64,000 nt of DNA from VXNE01 sp963664635 (GTDB taxonomy: Bacteria; Pseudomonadota; Gammaproteobacteria; Pseudomonadales; Azotimanducaceae). The notes under the pieces are model-generated. The model was given only the letters and a program-made list of their open reading frames with translations. It was not told where the DNA came from and made no database searches. The stretch spans positions 1,984,001 through 2,048,000 of the forward strand of contig OY761542.1 of the NCBI GenBank assembly GCA_963664635.1. Direction: 5' to 3'. Positions 17,207-25,227 of this stretch are shown piece after piece (position 1 is the first letter of the stretch; every line of letters starts with the position of its first letter). The position numbers and the translations under genes were made by a program.

Positions 17207-17390
17207 GAGGTCCGGCGAGCCTTTGATTGTCTGGAGCGCGCTCTGCGATTGGCGACCAGTTTAATGAGCGGGGTATCGCCCCGCAAGGCGTGCGGTACAC
17301 CGAGACCCGTGGTCGCGGCCCAAGCTGGGCGATCCGAGAGCGCCGCCAAGGGGATTGATCGCCGAAGCCGGGGCCTTGGTGTTGGCGGCA

Positions 17391-18392
17391 CTAAACCCCG
17401 AGGCGCACGATCATCTTGCCCGTGTTGACGCCGGTAAACAGCCCGATGAAGGCTTCCGGCGCGCGCTCGATGCCCTCGAACACGGTCTCCCGGTAGCGGA
17501 GCTCTCCGCTCTTCACCCAGGCCGTCATGTCCCGCAGGAAGTCGGCCCGCAGATGGTTGAAATTCGACACGATGAAGCCGCGCAGCGTCAGCCCGAGGCC
17601 GATCGCCATCGACAGGTTGTTGGGCCCGGGCATGGGGCTGGTGGCGTTGTACTGCGAGATGGCGCCGCAGAGCGGGATGCGCCCGTTCGGGCGCATGCAC
17701 ATGATGGACGCCTGCAGGTGCTCGCCGCCGACGTTGTCGAAGTAGACGTCGATGCCGTCGGGCGCGGCCGCCCGAAGGCGCGCGAGCAGGTTGCCCTCGC
17801 GGTAGTCGATGGCATGGTCGAAGCCGAGGTCCTCCGTGAGGTGCGCGGCCTTCTCGGGCCCCCCGGCGCTGCCGATCACCGTGCATCCCCTGATGCGCGC
17901 GATCTGGCCGACCGCGCTGCCCACGGCGCCCGCCGCGCCGGACACGAACACCGTCTCCCCGTCCTGGAGCGCGCCCACGTCGAGCAGACCGACATAGGCC
18001 GTCATGCCGGGCATGCCGAGCACGCCGAGATAGGCCGAGGCGGGCGCCTCCAGCGACCCGATCCGGCGCACCTGGTCACCCGGCGCGACGAAGGCTTCGC
18101 GCCAGCCGAAGTGGGACTCGACGTGTTCGCCTTCCGGGAGCGCGGGGTCGTTCGACTTGACGACGCGGCCGATGGCGCCGCCGGTCAGGGTCTCGCCGAT
18201 CTGGAACGGCGGCACGTAGGACTTGCGGTCCCACATGCGTCCGCGCATGTACGGGTCGACGCTCATGCACACGTTCTCGACGAGGACCTCGCCGTCTCCG
18301 GGATCGGCCACGTCGACCTCGGTGACCTGGAAGTCGTCGGGCGTAGGCATGCCCGCGGGGCGGTTCTTGAGGCTGACGGCGCGGCTCTGCAT
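17391..18392 (-). CDS. CurA/leukotriene B4 12-hydroxydehydrogenase-like NADP-dependent reductase
   Basis: A 333-residue member of the zinc-free medium-chain reductase family, which includes CurA and prostaglandin/alkenal reductases. The N-terminal segment DPYMRGRM is diagnostic of this branch, and the NADPH-binding loop reads VSGAAGAVGSAVGQIA. No zinc-ligand Cys cluster is present. It would reduce the alpha,beta double bond of enones or enals with NADPH in the cytoplasm. The ATG at 18392 follows AGGAGAG at good spacing; the open frame extends farther upstream but without conservation. It is a single-gene unit between the HD/nucleotidyltransferase pair and the transglutaminase gene. Confidence 0.9.
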   Translation of the reverse strand: MQSRAVSLKNRPAGMPTPDDFQVTEVDVADPGDGEVLVENVCMSVDPYMRGRMWDRKSYVPPFQIGETLTGGAIGRVVKSNDPALPEGEHVESHFGWREAFVAPGDQVRRIGSLEAPASAYLGVLGMPGMTAYVGLLDVGALQDGETVFVSGAAGAVGSAVGQIARIRGCTVIGSAGGPEKAAHLTEDLGFDHAIDYREGNLLARLRAAAPDGIDVYFDNVGGEHLQASIMCMRPNGRIPLCGAISQYNATSPMPGPNNLSMAIGLGLTLRGFIVSNFNHLRADFLRDMTAWVKSGELRYRETVFEGIERAPEAFIGLFTGVNTGKMIVRLGV

Positions 18393-18489
18393 GGGCTTCT
18401 CTCCTGGGTCGGTGGGTGGAACCGGGGGCGCAATGTTACTGCTTTGCCGGTGCGGGACAGGCCCCATGCATCGAAGTCGAACGCGGCCC

Positions 18490-19872
18490 TCAATACTCCG
18501 TGGCGACCAGCTCGAACGCGAGCCGCGGCAGGAGGCCGAGCACGGCCAGGCCGTTCTCTTCCGGAAGCGGGATGTGGGTCGCGTCGAGGCGGGTCTGTCC
18601 CCAGGTAGGATCGACCCCGCGCCAGACGCCGTCGACCCCGACCTCGTTCCAGCTGTGCAGCGCGAAGACCGCGGCGTCGACATCGTAGGCGAGACCCGTC
18701 ACGGTCCTGGCCGGAATCCCCCGGGCTCGGGCGAGGGTCGTGAGGAGGTCGGCGTACTCGGTGCAGTCGCCGCGTCGGCTGGCGACGGTCTCGCCCACGG
18801 GCTGCACGTCGTCGCGCTCCTCGTAGTCGAGGTGCCCGTGCACGAAACGCACTAGGGCGTCGACCTGCTCGCCCGGCGACCCGATCCCCCGCACCGCACG
18901 CGCCGCCAGCCGGCCTATTTCTGGGTCGTTGGCCGGCAGGGATGCCGTCGGCCGGGTCAGGGCGGACACTTCCTCGGGCGGGACCCCGCGTAGTGCGTCG
19001 TCGCCGGTCACGAGCAGCCAGTGGCCGTCGCCGCCGGGCGCAAGGGCCGGCCAGACAGCGGCATCGGCGTCCTCGGGGACACGGACGCGGAGGGTGAGTC
19101 CGGTGACCTCCCGCGGCATGGGCAGCGGCGTATCCAGGGGTACGGCGTAGCGCGGGGGCACGCCGGCCGGCGTCTCGCGCCAGGTCGATGCCTGGGCGAC
19201 GCCGGACACGCGCTCGATCGAGAACACCCCCGCCAGATCGAAACGCATGGGCGCCAAGTCGCCGTCCAGTTCGATCTCGGTCTCGCCGAACGTCGCCGCC
19301 TGGCGCAACTGGTAGCCGGCGCCGGTCCGCGCGACGACCTGCCAGACCTGCCGGTCGACGCGGAGCCGGGCGAGGTCGAGCGAACGGGTCATGATGCGTG
19401 CGGACGACTCCCGGCCCCGGGCGAGCCAGGCTTCCAGCATCATGTAGTCCGCCAGCCGGTAGTCCCAGTCGAGCGTCACCGGCCGCCCGGCGAGGATCGC
19501 TTCGAGTTGTTCTCCGTTGCGCCGCACGGAGGTGCGCAGCGAGGTGTCGGCGCTTGTGAATGTATGGGCGGCGTATTGCAGGCGGTGGTCCGGGGGCGGG
19601 CCGAACACCAGTTCGTCGGCGATGTGCACTTCGGGTTCGCCGCCGAGCCGAAAACGGAGCTCCGTCTCGAAGCGATATCCGTCGTCCATCCGGGTTGCCC
19701 GGGAGACGAACGCGCCGACGGCGTCGCCGTGCAGTGCCACGCGGTACCAGCGTTCGCCGAGCAGGCCGGCGGCGACGGTTTCCAGGTGCGAGTACCGGCC
19801 CGTCGAGAGGAATGCGAGCACGGCGACGACCGTGAGCGCAACGAGGGCGAGCCAGCTTGTGGGGGATCGCAT
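18490..19872 (-). CDS. transglutaminase-like domain protein (membrane anchored)
   Basis: A 460-residue protein with an N-terminal signal or anchor (LALVALTVVAVLAFLSTG). A long beta-rich region follows, then a C-terminal transglutaminase-like core: Cys in RRGDCTEYADLLTTLARA, His in FALHSWNEVGV and Asp in VDPTWGQTRLD, the Cys-His-Asp triad of this papain-like fold. Bacterial members are usually proteases or amidases acting in the periplasm. It lies 62 bases downstream of the ABC permease gene on the same strand and is probably in that operon. It may process the exporter's cargo or be regulated with it, but this is inference. Confidence 0.82.
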   Translation of the reverse strand: MRSPTSWLALVALTVVAVLAFLSTGRYSHLETVAAGLLGERWYRVALHGDAVGAFVSRATRMDDGYRFETELRFRLGGEPEVHIADELVFGPPPDHRLQYAAHTFTSADTSLRTSVRRNGEQLEAILAGRPVTLDWDYRLADYMMLEAWLARGRESSARIMTRSLDLARLRVDRQVWQVVARTGAGYQLRQAATFGETEIELDGDLAPMRFDLAGVFSIERVSGVAQASTWRETPAGVPPRYAVPLDTPLPMPREVTGLTLRVRVPEDADAAVWPALAPGGDGHWLLVTGDDALRGVPPEEVSALTRPTASLPANDPEIGRLAARAVRGIGSPGEQVDALVRFVHGHLDYEERDDVQPVGETVASRRGDCTEYADLLTTLARARGIPARTVTGLAYDVDAAVFALHSWNEVGVDGVWRGVDPTWGQTRLDATHIPLPEENGLAVLGLLPRLAFELVATEY

Positions 19873-19934
19873 CGGACGGATTCTATGCCGCCCGACGCGG
19901 CGGGCGGCGTTCGCGTCCGCGCATCCGGCGGGTT

Positions 19935-21116
19935 TCAGACGAGGAGCTTTTCGCTGCGAAAGCGCCGCACCGCCCCCCACGTGCACAGGGCGCCGACCGC
20001 GATGGTGCACGCCGCCGACAGCAGCGCGTGAACCGGATCGATGCCCTGGCCCTTGATCACCGCGGTCACCAGCAGGTGCTGTGACAGGGACGGGATCGGC
20101 ATCAGGGCGAGCGACGGCTGCAATGGGTTGAAGATGGAGAAGAGCACCGGGAGCGGAGGCACCGTCATCGCGATGCTCGTGTAGGTCTGCGCCTCGCGGA
20201 AACTCTTCGTGAACGACGCCACGAACGTCATCAGGCCCGCCCCGAGCACCGCGAAAGGCGCCACGAGGGCCCAGATCTTCATACAGGCCCACGGCGACAG
20301 GTTCGCCGTCATGCCGATCTCGGCAAGCGGCATGAAGCGGACCGCGGTGGCGAACGCCGTCACGGCGAGCGCCAGCGAGATCGCCATGAAGACCGTCGCC
20401 GTGGCGACCTTGCCGAGGACCAGGTCGCGCCGCCGCACGGGGAGCGTCAGCAACGGTTCCAGCGAGCCGCGCTCGCGCTCGCCGGCGGTGGTGTCGATGG
20501 CGACCTGGAAGCCGCCGAGCAGCATCGCGAAGAGGAGGAAGTACGTCATCATGCCGAGCAGCAGCACGGCCCGCCCGGAAGGGGTCGAGACATCGTCCAT
20601 GAGGATGGCGAAGGGGCGTGCGAGTTGCGGATCGATACCGCGCAGCAGCAGGCGCTGCGTGCCGATCGTCGCGCTGTACTCCGCGATCGCGGCGCGCAGC
20701 CGCTGCAGCGGGATCTGCGCGCTGGCGTTGGACTGGTCGGCAACGATCCACAGACGGGCCGGGTCCCCGTCCCGCAAGGCCTGTCCGAAGCCGTCGTCCA
20801 CGACGAGGCCCATCTTCTCGTCGCCGGCGCCCACCGCATCCCGCAGCGCGTCCGCGTCCTCGAATCGCGTCGGGTCCACGTCGATGAGCCGCTGGCCGAG
20901 GCGGGCGACCAGATTGGGCGCTCCGTCGCCCCCGACGATCGGAATCTCGATGGCCTCCGCAGACCCGTCCACCTGGAGGCTGACGGTGAAGCTCACCACG
21001 ACCGCGAACAGCACCGGGCCGAACAGGGGACCGAAGAGGAGGGCGGAGGCGAGCGCACGGCGTTCCCGGGCGCTGTCGACGAACTCCTTGCGGAAAACGC
21101 GGAACGCGGGCTTCAA
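19935..21116 (-). CDS. ABC-2 type exporter permease (NatB-like)
   Basis: About 393 residues with one N-terminal membrane helix (ALLFGPLFGPVLFAVVVSF), a large outside domain (about 40-210) and a C-terminal cluster of five or six helices. This is the layout of NatB/CcmB-type ABC-2 permeases. The motif ERERGSLEPLLTLPVRRRDLVLGK is typical of the NatB family. No ATG is available near the N-terminus. The likely start is a TTG at 21116 that overlaps the TGA stop of the ATPase gene (TTGA), giving LKPAFRVFRKEF as the first residues, which suits the family. It works with the ATPase at 21113-21880. The exported substrate could be sodium ions, but this cannot be settled from sequence. Confidence 0.87.
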   Translation of the reverse strand: MKPAFRVFRKEFVDSARERRALASALLFGPLFGPVLFAVVVSFTVSLQVDGSAEAIEIPIVGGDGAPNLVARLGQRLIDVDPTRFEDADALRDAVGAGDEKMGLVVDDGFGQALRDGDPARLWIVADQSNASAQIPLQRLRAAIAEYSATIGTQRLLLRGIDPQLARPFAILMDDVSTPSGRAVLLLGMMTYFLLFAMLLGGFQVAIDTTAGERERGSLEPLLTLPVRRRDLVLGKVATATVFMAISLALAVTAFATAVRFMPLAEIGMTANLSPWACMKIWALVAPFAVLGAGLMTFVASFTKSFREAQTYTSIAMTVPPLPVLFSIFNPLQPSLALMPIPSLSQHLLVTAVIKGQGIDPVHALLSAACTIAVGALCTWGAVRRFRSEKLLV

Positions 21117-21880
21117 CGGGCCGCCGCCTGGGTCGGGGAAGGCGGGTTCCGCGGGTCTTCCCGCTCGCCGCCGATCGCCTTCACGAACGCGTCCTCGAGG
21201 TCGTCCCGCCCGGTGGCGGCGCGGATGTCGTCGGGCGTTCCGGCCGCCGCCACCTTCCCGTGCGACAGGATCACGATCCGGTCGCACAGGGCCGCGACCT
21301 CCTGCATGACGTGGCTCGCCAGAAGTACGCAGCAGCCGGCGTCGCGCCGCTCGCGGATGACGTCGCGCAGCGCGCGGGTCGCCATCACGTCGAGCCCGTT
21401 GCTCGGCTCGTCGAGGATCAGCGTCCGGGGATCGTGCACGAGCGCGCGGGCCAGACCGACCCTGATCCGCTGGCCCTGGGAAAAGCCCTTGGTGCGGCGG
21501 TCGGCGATGTCCCCGATCCGCATCGTGTCGAGGACACGGTCGACGGCGGTCGCGCCCGCGTCGGACTCCAGCCCCTGCAGGGCCGCGTAGTACGCGATGT
21601 TCTCCCGCGTGGAGAGGTTGGCGTACAGGTTGGCGTTGTGCGGCAGTACGCCGATGCGGGCCCGCACGCCGATGGGATCCCGGCTGGCGTCGATGCCGTC
21701 CACGGCCGCCGTGCCGGCGTCGGCGCGCAGCACGGTGCACAGGATGCGCAGGGCCGTGGACTTGCCGGCGCCGTTCGGGCCCAGCAGGCCTGTGATCGCC
21801 CCGTCCCGTGCCGTGAAGGAGGCGCCGGCCAACGCCGGCACGCCGCCGAAGCGCTTCGCGAGATCCCGGAGCTCGATCAT
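21113..21880 (-). CDS. ABC exporter ATPase (NatA-like)
   Basis: A 255-residue stand-alone ATPase subunit with Walker A LLGPNGAGKSTALRIL, signature FSQGQRIRVGLARAL (SQGQ instead of SGGQ), Walker B TLILDEPSNGLD and H-loop LLASHVMQE. The order and the SQGQ variant match the NatA type of ABC-2 exporters. Its ATG overlaps the stop of the upstream hydrolase in an ATGA, and its own stop overlaps the permease start in a TTGA. Hydrolase, ATPase and permease are therefore translated as a coupled set, in the cytoplasm and inner membrane respectively. Confidence 0.92.
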   Translation of the reverse strand: MIELRDLAKRFGGVPALAGASFTARDGAITGLLGPNGAGKSTALRILCTVLRADAGTAAVDGIDASRDPIGVRARIGVLPHNANLYANLSTRENIAYYAALQGLESDAGATAVDRVLDTMRIGDIADRRTKGFSQGQRIRVGLARALVHDPRTLILDEPSNGLDVMATRALRDVIRERRDAGCCVLLASHVMQEVAALCDRIVILSHGKVAAAGTPDDIRAATGRDDLEDAFVKAIGGEREDPRNPPSPTQAAAR

Positions 21881-23343
21881 GGCGCCGGCCCGAGGGGCGA
21901 GGTCAGCAACGGGAATGCGCGCATCCGCCCGGCGCAGTCGAGATCGAGGCTGGCGGGGTCCGCGGTCTTGACGAACTCCGCCATGACGCGGGGTACGCAC
22001 CCGCTGGCCAGCATCCCGTGGCCCTGGCCGGGTCCCACCAGTTCGGCGTAGTTGGTCAGGCGCTCGGCCGCGATGGGTACGTAGCGGGGCGGCGTGATGG
22101 GGTCCCGCTCGCCGGTCAGGAAGAGTACCGGGGCGTCGCTCGCCAGCGGCTCGTGGAAGTCGTCGTCCATGGGCCCGCGCGGCCACCGGGCACAGACCCG
22201 GCCGAGCACCTCCATGAACGTGGTTCCCATGTAGGTCGCGCGTTGGGCCGCGCGATCGAAATCGCGGCTGTACGGTTCGTCTTCCGTGCAGACGATGGCG
22301 TAGTTCAGCCCGATGGTCAGGTCCTCGACCCCCAGGGAGGCGAGGTACGCCTGCGTGACCAGCGGCGCGTAGTCGCCGCGATGGGCGGCGTCGATCAGCA
22401 CCGGCAGCAGGCTGGTCGTCACCGGGGAATAAAGGAGGAGGCGCACCACGCCGGCCATCACGAGCCGATCCACCACGACTTCCTCGGGCTCGGCGGTGCG
22501 CGGATGCTCGAAGACGACCCGCGCGGGCGTCTTCCGCAGCCGCTCGAGGACGGCTTCGAAGCGCCCGGAGAGGTCCGGAAACGCGGCATGACACGCCGCG
22601 TCCGCACGGCACGCCTCGAGCATCGCGTCGAGGGCCCGCTGGCTCTCGAGCGCCGTATCGGGACCGAGGGCGACCGCGGCGGGCACCACGCCGTCCAGGA
22701 TGACGCTCCGCGTGCGTTCCGGGAAGCGGCGGGCGTAGTGCTGGGCGACGCGCGAGCCGTAGGAGATGCCGTACAGGTTGAGCCGGGCGTGGCCCAGCGC
22801 CGCCCGCACGCGGTCGAGGTCCTGGACGGCGAGGCTGGTGGTGAAGAAACGCGGGTCCGGCGCGAGGTCGTCCAGGCACGCCAGCGTCATCTCCACGACC
22901 GTGTCGACGTCGGTCGCGACGTCCGCCAGGGGGCCGAGTTCGCGGAAGTGCTCGCAGTGCAGGGGAGCAGACCTGCCGGTGCCGCGCTGGTCCACCAGCA
23001 CGAAGTCCCGCGTGCGGCGCATGGCCTGGAACGCGCCGTGGGCCTGCGCGAAGAAGCGCGTGGATGCGTCGCCGGGACCTCCGGCGATGACCGTCACGGG
23101 ATCCGGGGCGGGCTCTTCCGCGATCGCCGGCACCACCGCGACGAAGAGTCCGATCGTTGCCCCGGCTTCGTTCGCGGGGTCGAGGGGGACCTGCAAGACC
23201 CCGCAGCGCGCGCGCACTTCCTGCCGGCCTTCGCTCGCGGTGAGCGTGCACGGCGACAGGTCCAGCGCCGCGGCCGGGGCGGCGGCGCACAGGAGGACGA
23301 CCGCGTGGACGAGGACGCGGCGAGGCAAGGACGGGGAGTTCAT
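21877..23343 (-). CDS. secreted alpha/beta hydrolase, S33 tripeptidyl-aminopeptidase-like
   Basis: A 488-residue exported hydrolase with a signal peptide (VLVHAVVLLCAAAPAAA). The oxyanion segment is IAGGPGDAS, followed by DQRGTGRSAPL. The nucleophile is Ser194 in GISYGSRVAQ, the acid is in LTGERDPITPP and the His in GQGHGML. The long cap between Ser and Asp and the overall length match the peptidase S33 tripeptidyl-aminopeptidase/proline-iminopeptidase branch. It would release N-terminal residues or peptides in the periplasm. It heads an operon with a NatAB-like exporter through an ATGA overlap. A periplasmic peptidase made together with an exporter suggests linked functions, but the substrate is unknown. 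Confidence 0.87.
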   Translation of the reverse strand: MNSPSLPRRVLVHAVVLLCAAAPAAALDLSPCTLTASEGRQEVRARCGVLQVPLDPANEAGATIGLFVAVVPAIAEEPAPDPVTVIAGGPGDASTRFFAQAHGAFQAMRRTRDFVLVDQRGTGRSAPLHCEHFRELGPLADVATDVDTVVEMTLACLDDLAPDPRFFTTSLAVQDLDRVRAALGHARLNLYGISYGSRVAQHYARRFPERTRSVILDGVVPAAVALGPDTALESQRALDAMLEACRADAACHAAFPDLSGRFEAVLERLRKTPARVVFEHPRTAEPEEVVVDRLVMAGVVRLLLYSPVTTSLLPVLIDAAHRGDYAPLVTQAYLASLGVEDLTIGLNYAIVCTEDEPYSRDFDRAAQRATYMGTTFMEVLGRVCARWPRGPMDDDFHEPLASDAPVLFLTGERDPITPPRYVPIAAERLTNYAELVGPGQGHGMLASGCVPRVMAEFVKTADPASLDLDCAGRMRAFPLLTSPLGPAP

Positions 23344-23503
23344 GGCTGGCGCGGCAAGCCTACCGCAAACCGAAGCCGCCGTACGGCAAACTCCGAAGTA
23401 CCTACCGGAAACTCGTGGGACACCACACCACGGTCCGTATGACCAGCGCTCCCGGTAGCATGTGTTTCACCGGGGACATGACACCTGCAGAGGAGCAGAG
23501 CGC

Positions 23504-24268
23504 GTGAAGACTGACCACGAGAGTGAATCGCAGGTGTTCGCGGCGCCAGAGGACGCCTACTACCAATTCTTCCGCGCCGACAGCGCCAAGGACGCCGAGG
23601 GCTGGGCGGCCGTGATGAGCTACCCGCACGTGCGCGTCTCGGCGCGGGGCAGGGGGCTCTACTTCGAGACGCCTGCCGAGTACGCCGCCGGCGCCTCGTG
23701 GTCGGCCCGGGAGGCCACTGGCTGGGTCCGGTCGGTCGGAATCGAACCGACGCGCATTCACGAGTCCGCCGACAAGGTCCACCTCGCCGGCGGCTGGACC
23801 CGATACAACGCCACCGACGAGCCGATCCTGCGCAACCGCGTGACCTACATCCTGACCCGCATCGACGGCTCGTGGGGCATCCAGGCCCGGTTCGGCACGG
23901 ACTCGCTCACCGAGGGCGCGCGGGTCGATGCCGCGCCCGGGATCGACGTCGTGGGCGACCATCTCGAGTGCATGGCGTCCGGGGACTTCGCGGGCGCGGG
24001 CAACTCGATCAGCCACCCACTTGTCGACGTGGGGGTCGGCCGCGTTGATCGGTACCGGGACCGGGACGAAGTGGCCGAGGCACTGGCCCGGGCGGTCGGG
24101 AGACCGCGCTCGGTGCAGGACGTCAACGCCGTCCAGGCAGGGGAGGACGGCGCGGTCGTGGCGGCGACGTGGAAGGACGCCGGCGGGGACCTCATCCAGG
24201 CGGTGTTCCTGGTGGGCCGGCTGGAAGGCGCCTGGCGCATCGCCGGGCGCTCGATGGTCATGCCGTAA
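23504..24268 (+). CDS. SnoaL/NTF2-like protein, two tandem domains
   Basis: About 254 residues. A GTG start with a GAGGAG site was preferred; an in-frame start 42 bases upstream is possible. The chain looks like two NTF2-like cone folds in a row: residues about 10-130 (PEDAYYQFFRADSAKDAEGWAA, ending WGIQARFG) and about 140-254 (ECMASGDFAGAGNSISHPLV, ending GAWRIAGRSMVM). Each has the helical opening and closing beta strands of SnoaL-type proteins. No catalytic residues can be assigned. It stands alone between a minus-strand operon and a minus-strand acetyltransferase gene. The 158 bases after its stop are convergent and hold no clear terminator. Confidence 0.7.
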   Translation: MKTDHESESQVFAAPEDAYYQFFRADSAKDAEGWAAVMSYPHVRVSARGRGLYFETPAEYAAGASWSAREATGWVRSVGIEPTRIHESADKVHLAGGWTRYNATDEPILRNRVTYILTRIDGSWGIQARFGTDSLTEGARVDAAPGIDVVGDHLECMASGDFAGAGNSISHPLVDVGVGRVDRYRDRDEVAEALARAVGRPRSVQDVNAVQAGEDGAVVAATWKDAGGDLIQAVFLVGRLEGAWRIAGRSMVMP

Positions 24269-24426
24269 GCTGTTTCGCACATCGGCCAGCGGCTTCGTGC
24301 GGGGCGGCAGGCGCGGGACGTTCGTCAAGCGGGTGGACGGGAACCCGGGCTGACGCGCCCTGTCCTTGCCGCGACGGGCCTGGCTCCCCGGGCCGCGGCA
24401 CATCGCTCCGTTCCGCCCTGCGGTCC

Positions 24427-24915
24427 CTACGGCGCGGGCTCCCAGGTCTGGAAGGTGAACCTCATTTCAAGGTCGTCTTCTCCAATCAGATCACCCGTGT
24501 ACGCAAAGCCCAGCCGTTCATAAAAGCGCCCGGCGTTTGCATCTTGCTGGAGGTGGCTTGTGATCAGGGCTGTGGCGTTGCCGGTTTGCCGGATGCGCTC
24601 GATCAATAGCCGCACGGCGCGCGCCCCGTAGCCGCTGCTCTGGTAGCGCTGATCGATCATCAAGCGCCACAGGAAATACTCGCCCCGGTCCGCGGCTTCT
24701 GACGACATCATGAACCCCACCGGAGTTTCCCCGGCGTAGATGGCTCGGAGCCACACGGGGTCGTCATCACCAGGGTAGTGTGCCTCTGCGATGGAATATG
24801 CGTTTGAGCGGGGGTAGGCCTCAAGCTGATGATCGGCGACCGACAGCTCGAGAATCGCTTGCAGATTCTCGCTTGTGATTTCTCTGAGCGTGACTGCACG
24901 CGACTCGTTGACCAC
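24427..24915 (-). CDS. GNAT acetyltransferase, spermidine/spermine acetyltransferase-like
   Basis: A 162-residue GNAT-fold enzyme. The acetyl-CoA-binding motif A reads LMIDQRYQSSGYGARAVRLL, and NAGRFYERLGFAYTG closes the domain. The N-terminal wording VTLREITSENLQAILELSV and the FMM...YFLWRLMID core resemble the BltD/SpeG-type polyamine acetyltransferases, but the substrate is a guess. Base composition is more AT-rich than in adjacent genes, which may mean recent transfer. It lies in the same direction as the small membrane-protein gene upstream, with 66 bases between them. Confidence 0.85.
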   Translation of the reverse strand: MVNESRAVTLREITSENLQAILELSVADHQLEAYPRSNAYSIAEAHYPGDDDPVWLRAIYAGETPVGFMMSSEAADRGEYFLWRLMIDQRYQSSGYGARAVRLLIERIRQTGNATALITSHLQQDANAGRFYERLGFAYTGDLIGEDDLEMRFTFQTWEPAP

Positions 24916-24981
24916 AGGATGACACCTGACCTGGCATGGACGTTAAGAGGATCCTGATGTTCGAAAATACCGCATCCCTGA

Positions 24982-25179
24982 TCAGGAATCCGTTCGGATC
25001 AGGAAACGTTCCGTCAACAGCAGGCAGAGGATAGACACCACTTCAGCGCCGTTGCCGGCAAGGTAACCCCAGGGCCGGGCAGCGGCGGCGCCGTTGACCA
25101 GCAGTATGAAGAGCGGACCGCCGAACAGCAGAGGCCAACCGGTTCGCCGCCACAGGATGAATCCCAAGGCTATCAGCAC
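24982..25179 (-). CDS. small membrane protein of unknown function
   Basis: A 65-residue predicted inner-membrane protein with two hydrophobic segments (LIALGFILW ... WPLLFGGPLFILLVNGAAA and GAEVVSILCLLL). No family is recognised. It is read divergently from glnS, whose start is about 50 bases away, and in the same direction as the acetyltransferase gene 66 bases downstream. Small size and lack of motifs keep confidence moderate; the strong hydrophobic pattern supports a real gene. Confidence 0.45.
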   Translation of the reverse strand: MLIALGFILWRRTGWPLLFGGPLFILLVNGAAAARPWGYLAGNGAEVVSILCLLLTERFLIRTDS

Positions 25180-25227
25180 GGGTTGCTAGAGCTAGAATGC
25201 GCGCTTTCCACGGGACCGCACTCGCCC

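Noticed and set aside
23735..23765. A T-arm-like motif (GGAATCGAACC) suggesting a minus-strand tRNA
   Set aside because: It lies inside the SnoaL-like coding region and reads as RSVGIEPTRIH; no acceptor stem or other tRNA arms fit around it.
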